From Moniliella sp. 'wahieum' (taxonomy: Eukaryota; Basidiomycota; Moniliellomycetes; Moniliellales; Moniliellaceae): a stretch of 64,000 nucleotides of DNA. The position numbers and the translations under genes were made by a program. The stretch's first letter is position 1, and each line of letters begins with the position of its first letter. Below the pieces are notes generated by a model. That model worked only from the letters and a program-made list of their open reading frames with translations. It ran no database searches and had not been told where the DNA came from. Shown here in pieces: positions 57,591-64,000 of this stretch. The stretch lies in assembly GCA_003971905.1 (NCBI GenBank), contig RSEE01000030.1, forward strand, positions 654,905-718,904. Reading direction: 5' to 3'.

Positions 57591-57640
57591 TGAACGTATG
57601 AACGTTGAACGTTTGAACGCTGAACCGCTGAACGGGTGAA
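57591..57640. repeat. Heptad palindromic repeat, TGA-ACGT type
   Basis: TGAACGTATGAACGTTGAAC then GTTTGAACGCTGAACCGCTG and AACGGGTGAA. It starts as clean TGAACGT units and decays to the 3' side. Confidence 0.86.
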
Positions 57641-58449
57641 AATGCGCGTGTAAACGGACGTCCTCGAGCGTTTCAAGCTTCAAGGAGGAAGGGATGGGAC
57701 AGGGCGTACCGCTCACAGCTTATAAAAGGAAAGAGAACCAAGTACCAAGATCCAAGACCCAAGACCAAAGATCAAAGATCAAAAAACAAAATAAAGAACA
57801 GGAGTGTATGTGCGTGGGGGGTCGAAGGAGGGGTGGTGGGTAGTGTTGAGACGTGCAAGGTTACCAATGGGGAACGTTTGCCACTCAACAAGGCGAGCAC
57901 GAGGACGGTGGCGTAGACGCAGACGCAGACGCAGAGTCCAACCGAGCGCACGGGCGGAGGAAGCGTACACGTTGGGGGGAGGGAGTCAGCGTTCAGCTTT
58001 TTGCGCTGTGGGTGCGAAATGGGGACAAGTAACTCCCATCCTCGCCTCTGCCATCAACACGGATTCATCATGGCGTCATCACACCATCCACACCATCCGC
58101 ACCACTCTACGGGCCCAACCCCGCATCGGTCTCGTTCAGGGCGGGTTGACTGCGAGGTTGAGCAAGTTGAGTAGGGTGTGTAGGGGGAGTGAGTTCAGGA
58201 GCGGATGGGTGGTCGGATTGCTTGCGTCGTTGCTGTGCCGCCGCAAGGCGAGGGTACCGATGAGACTGGGCACTGGCACCTTGACTCCCTCCCCCCGAGG
58301 CCGACGGGGCGGAGCTCAAGGCCGTACCCGATTCGCGCACCGAGGAACCAGAGAGAGAGCCACTGGCATGAGAAGCAGGGTGGCTATGGTGGTGGTAGCA
58401 AGGTCCGAGGAACGCGTTGTCCGTGACTCGCTTCCCCCCGCGGAAGGAA

Positions 58450-60025
58450 TTAGGTACTTTCCCTTCTCGAAGAGGAGGAGGAACCGCCCATGGCACGGTA
58501 CCGTTCTTTGGGTGCTGAACTGAAGCCCAGTCCGGCCAGGTCGCCTTCATCGTCCATTGTTGCGCCAGGAAGCTCGGTAGCAGGGGGCTCGGCAGCACGC
58601 GGGGGCACAGGCAAGGGCGGATTGGTCAGGGGGGGAAGAACTCCAATCTGCTCATAGTCAATGCCAATGTCGGGGAGATGGGAAAGGTTGTCCTCCTCCT
58701 CTTCGTACGTCGCACCAGCGTCATTGGTGTAGTCGTACTCGTACTCGTACTCTTCGGGAGGCGCGGCGTAATAGTGATGGTGGTGATGAACTTGCTGGTC
58801 CAAGGACGCAGGGGAAATAACGGGAGGTTGACCACGGAGCCAAGCCTGTTCTCGTTGCGCCAGCTCCATCTCGCGCAAATCCACTTGCGCCTCGTACTCG
58901 GTATGGGCACGCTCCAAGTCGGCTCGCGTAAACCCAAACTCGTCCCGCTCTTCCTCAGGGACAGGCAAACTCATCAAACCAAACCCACCCGCTGCAGCTT
59001 CGGCCTCGGCCTCGGTAAGGAAGCGCGGTGGTGGTAAAGGAGAGAACTTGCCTCGAACATCCTTGTCCTTCTTCTTGCGCCCCGAGGAGGCTTTGCTCCG
59101 CGCCTTGCGCGAACGACTGGATTTGCTGCCCTGCTGCGACGAGGGGCGAGAGGAGGTAGACGTTGGCGAGCTAGAACGAACGAGCGGATCCAGGGAAGGT
59201 ACCATGGGAGGCGGGGTACTTCGTTCCTGTTGTGGTTCCTGTTGTGGTTCCTGTTGTGCTTCCGATGGTTCCCGTAGCTTGCCGTTTGGGGGAGTCATGC
59301 GTCGTGGTGGAATCCGCTCGTGGGGTAGAAGAGGCGTGCTGGAATTTACGTTGGTGGGAGGCGGGAGTGGTCGCCTTTGGCGGGCGAGAGGATGGAGTAG
59401 TGTACGCTGACTTGGCATCAAGCGTGACGGAGTGCGCATCGAGGTGCAAGGTCGGGGTGAGGGTGAGGCCCTGCTGCGCCAGACTGGCAAGGTCGACTGG
59501 GACGTAGTCGGAGCTCAGGGGGTCGGAAAGTGTGACTTCCGTGTCCGCTTCGCCCTGAGGCGCAGGGCTTACGAGGGGCGGGTTTTGAGGGGGAGAATGG
59601 TCCAAGGGTATGAGGGGCGGCGGCGGCGGTGAAGGAAGCGAAGGCGCAGGTGGCGAGGGCGGTGTGGGGGTGGGGGTGGACGGAGATGCAGGGGATGGGG
59701 TCTGCTGAGCCAAACGCCAGTTCAAACGCGCGATAGTCGCATCATCAAACACCTCTGCATCCTCGTTTGAGTCGGAGGAGTGGGGAAGGGTCGTGTCCAG
59801 CAACGGCGCGTCGTCCTCCGAGTCGGAGAGGTAGATGCGCCGCCCAAAGAGGCCACAGGTCAGGTAGTGGGACCAGGCAGAGGCCGCGTGGGGCGTCGTC
59901 GCTGTGCTGCCCGTCGTCGGGGAGGCGGAGCGGGCGCAGACTGCACTTTCTGCGCCGCGACCGACGACGCCGTTGGCGAGCAGAGTGGGAAACGAGGGAG
60001 ATGGCGTCGGCGTCGGCGTCGGCAT
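58450..60025 (-). CDS. Hypothetical low-complexity protein
   Basis: No family recognised. From ATG 60025 the protein begins MPTPTPTPSPSFPTLLANGV. It has an acidic patch (IYLSDSEDDAPLLDTTLPHS), a Pro-rich stretch (PSPPAPSLPSPPPPPLIPL) and VTLSDPLSSDYVPVDLASLA. A single-base break near 59300 moves the frame to a Gln/Glu/Pro repeat (12-bp unit, 59222-59260) and a basic stretch SRSRKARSKASSGRKKKDKD. Then come a helical segment LERAHTEYEAQVDLREMELA, a His/Tyr run HHHHHYYAAPPEEYEYEYDY and an acidic tail ending SSSSSRREST at 58450. The upstream start is uncertain because of frame changes near 60025-60290. The alternation of basic, acidic and Pro-rich blocks suggests a disordered nuclear or scaffold protein; nothing stronger can be said. 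Confidence 0.5.
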
Positions 60026-60550
60026 GGGTGGGCGGATGGATGCGCGGCACGCGGAGTGGAGCCGAGGGCGGCGGCGGCATTCTGCGGGCGTGGCGGCTGC
60101 CGGGTGCGGTTGCATCGGCGACGGCGCTGGCGGCGCGGTGCACGGCGGCGCGGAGCATGGGCAGGAGGGCAGGGGGAGGCGGTGGCGGCGGCGGCGGAGG
60201 AGGCAGGAGATGGGGCGTGTGGGGGTGGGGTTGGTTGGGTTGGTTGGGCCGATCGTATGCTCGGCGCTCGGCGCTCGGGCATGTGCCTGGCAAGTTTCAA
60301 CTCGATCGCAGATCTGCCTGTCGCTCGTTATGTTCGGTTGAATCGCATCCCCGCTGCCTTTCATGGCCGCGCATCGCCACGTGCCTGCGGCCGCAGCACC
60401 GCTCGTCCCGCCCTTGTGCGCCCCATCCGCGCCTCTGTCCGACAGCTATGGTTGGCAGTCGTAGAGCATTCAATATTCAATGCTGAATATCATCAACAAC
60501 ATCATCCTATCTGCCGTGGCCCACGCCTCCCTCCCCCCCTCCCCCACCGG
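60026..60550. other. Region between the hypothetical gene and PRP4
   Basis: About 525 bp. The part up to 60300 is triplet-rich (GGCGGC) and may hold the true N-terminus or leader of the hypothetical gene. Near 60467-60490 lies CATTCAATATTCAATGCTGAATA, a small AATATT-centred inverted repeat. No other gene seen. Confidence 0.45.
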
Positions 60551-62164
<1,614 letters not shown>

Positions 62165-64000
62165 TTCAGATAGGTGGACGGGCGGGGGGAGGGGTTGGCT
62201 AGTGGGGAAAACACAAAAAATTGTCCTTGCGCTTGCTTGATTTTTGGGCATTGCGATCTCTGGGCCCTGGATTTGGTGGCCATGCATTATGCATTACGTC
62301 ACCGCCACCCATGTCACCTCCCGATGTCACATGTGTGTCACAGGTGATGTCACCGGCCAGAAACAGGGTCTCCGTCGGCCGTGAAAAAAATAAATAGCAC
62401 GTCGCTCTCTCCATATATGTCTGTCCATCGCATACACGTATTCCCGTCGGCATGGGGTCCTCCCCGTATGAAGTCATCATGGGGTGACAAAGAGAGGCAA
62501 TGCTGTGACTGATCCAAGGCGGACACCGGCCGAGGAAGATAGGCCGACCATTCGTACCCGAGCACAGTGCAGAGCCCCGTGCACGCTACAACCCCTCCCC
62601 CGCCCCCCTTCACACAAACACACACCTCCAGACCCCGCGTGACGCGTGGATCCGACGAAGCTGCAACGAGCTCAGTGGAAAGCTGGGAACGACAATTAGG
62701 AACAAAGATGGCTTGGTGTGGAAACCGCCTTATATGCTTGACCTAGATCGTGGAGGATGGGAGCCTCTCGCTGAAAGGCTGTGGTCTTGGTAGCGTACAG
62801 CACTGCTAGTAGATTGAAGCTATTTATTGGCAAATCCATCCCTGACGATTGTGACGGTTCTTTCTGTTCCTTCCGTTCCCAGAATCTTATACGACTATAG
62901 AGCAAATGGGAGTCGATGTGTGCTCACGGAAACATAGTGCGTAGAAACGTTTTTCCTGTGAGCAATACATAGGAAGTGCATGAAGCCCGCTCAAGCAAAG
63001 GGAGATAGAACAACTATTAGACAGCTAAGACGGGAAACACATGTCCATCTGCATCACTATCAAATCAAGGACAGAGCCTGAACCAGAATTTAGGGGTGAA
63101 GCCCTTGGAGGTGTGGAATCAGATAGTTACACACGGTATGTGCGCGGCTTTTCATATCCTAATAGTTGATCCGAGCGCAAGTAGAGGCAAGGGATAGACT
63201 CTTAGTTGGGTGTCTGCCTGCATTCAAAGACCATTGCAGCTCAGTCCTCCGAAGTAGGAGCAGTGGACGTAGGTTGTAAGACCCTCCGTTGAAGAGGTCC
63301 AACTACTCCAGGGAAACGTGGGTCACTGGTCGTTACCACTCTCGACACGCTGTAGTATGAGGAACCAAACGGTGCTCTAATGAGACGAGCAAGCTCTATT
63401 TATTTAAGTAAACTGAGGTTTACAGAGTGATGCATGCGTCGCAAATTCTTATTCTTAGCGTAAGGTGAAGGAATCAAGGGTGAAGACTAAAGGTGACAAA
63501 AGGGAAGGGAGGACGGAAGAGTTCAGCGGGTGAGGATCACCGCCAGCAATCCTCAGCAGAAGGGTTGTTTAAATACCGTATACTGGCAGAACAAGGCTAA
63601 TAACAAGAAGAAAGGGGTCTACAGTAGTCTGGAAGACACGTGTGGCCTGTTCTGTCATATCAAGACCGCGGTCCGGTGGGCCGCAACAGAAAAAGTTCAG
63701 CCAAGATTGAGCGAGCAGTTACAAAGCTTCGTACTGCTACTTCCGCTATTGGCTCTCCGCGGAAAGTATCAGCGGCATGTGTTGTAAGTTGCCCATGCTG
63801 ACTCTCGCTCACTATGGTAGTCTCGTGGAGTCGCTCAACTCTGGCCTCCTTGCTTTCGCCATATCGGATATCTCGCCTGCAATCCCTTTGGCTGGACCCA
63901 ATCTCGACGTATCTTCTCTTTTTTCTCTTTGTTTCCTCGCTGCTTGTGGTCAATGCCCCTCTTCTGTCCACAATATGAAAGTTGATTATGAATTGATGGC
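62165..64000. other. Right-hand end of window, no gene supported
   Basis: About 1.8 kb upstream of PRP4. The first 200 bases carry TGA/TCA-type motifs (GATGTCACATGTGTGTCACA near 62324-62343). From about 62700 on the base composition is visibly more A/T-rich than the gene-bearing part. The frames at 63530-63787 and 63660-63971 have no motif. It may be a degraded mobile element or ordinary spacer. Confidence 0.45.

Larger units (their letters stand above)
54976..58449. other. Long intergenic region rich in heptad palindromic repeats
   Basis: About 3.5 kb. From 55450 to 57640 it has at least six heptad arrays (listed separately). The minus-strand frame at 57339-57716 and the forward frame at 57804-58523 have no motif and are not called. 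The part nearest 54976-55440 is Pro-rich on the minus strand and may be coding. Confidence 0.5.

Noticed and set aside
55450-57640. CRISPR-like array or telomere repeat
   Set aside because: Units are only 7 bp with changing cores and no unique spacers. The pattern is not the canonical TTAGGG telomere, and CRISPR is not expected in a fungal nuclear genome.

Overview
The window is nuclear DNA of a fungus, most likely a basidiomycete and possibly a yeast-like member of Ustilaginomycotina. The evidence is the GC-rich genes with short GT-AG introns of 57-122 bp, the fungal-only proteins (an AUR1-type inositol phosphorylceramide synthase, a Num1/Mcp5-type cortical PH protein, a secreted LIP-family lipase) and a tRNA with a canonical intron after position 37. 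The species cannot be fixed from sequence reading alone.

Layout. 0.5-2.8 kb: histone chaperone ASF1 (+) and a small secreted protein (-). 4.9-6.7 kb: a Ser/Thr-rich single-pass membrane protein (+). 8.3-13.7 kb: vacuolar armadillo protein VAC8 and poly(A)-binding protein PAB1 (both -). 14.6-15.4 kb: a small multi-pass membrane protein (-). 16.7 kb: tRNA-Val(CAC) (-). 17.1-24.9 kb: a Ser/Pro-rich protein with an NYN/PIN-like core and a 5.1-kb NUM1-like gene (both -). 25.8-31.6 kb: autophagy gene ATG5, glutathione-synthesis gene GSH1 and a TIGR02569-like phosphotransferase-fold protein (all +). 32.0-34.9 kb: a divergent pair of 19S proteasome lid genes, RPN7 (-) and RPN6 (+), sharing a 248-bp promoter. 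35.5-36.9 kb: AUR1 (-). 36.9-46.5 kb: a gene-poor stretch holding one secreted lipase and one doubtful small gene. 46.5-52.7 kb: a giant decapeptide-repeat protein (+). 53.5-62.2 kb: two low-complexity hypothetical proteins and spliceosomal kinase PRP4 (all -). The last 1.8 kb has no gene I can support.

Two features cut across the window. First, nearly every conserved gene needs one or more single-base frame corrections, mostly missing bases in short homopolymers. This looks like uncorrected long-read consensus error rather than gene decay, so gene coordinates below are outer limits across several frames. Second, the spaces between genes carry many small tandem arrays with a 7-bp period. The unit is a TGA/TCA (sometimes TAA/TTA) triplet followed by a 4-bp palindrome, and the palindrome differs from array to array: GTAC, TGCA, CGCG, CATG, CTAG, GGCC, GCGC, AGCT, CCGG, ACGT, GATC, TTAA and TCGA are all seen. 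I know of no described repeat class with this rule, and it is the most interesting signal here.

Most genes are housekeeping and do not form one pathway. The clear functional grouping is RPN7/RPN6, two lid subunits in the same complex transcribed from one shared intergenic region. VAC8 and ATG5 both act in vacuole/autophagy biology but are 15 kb apart.
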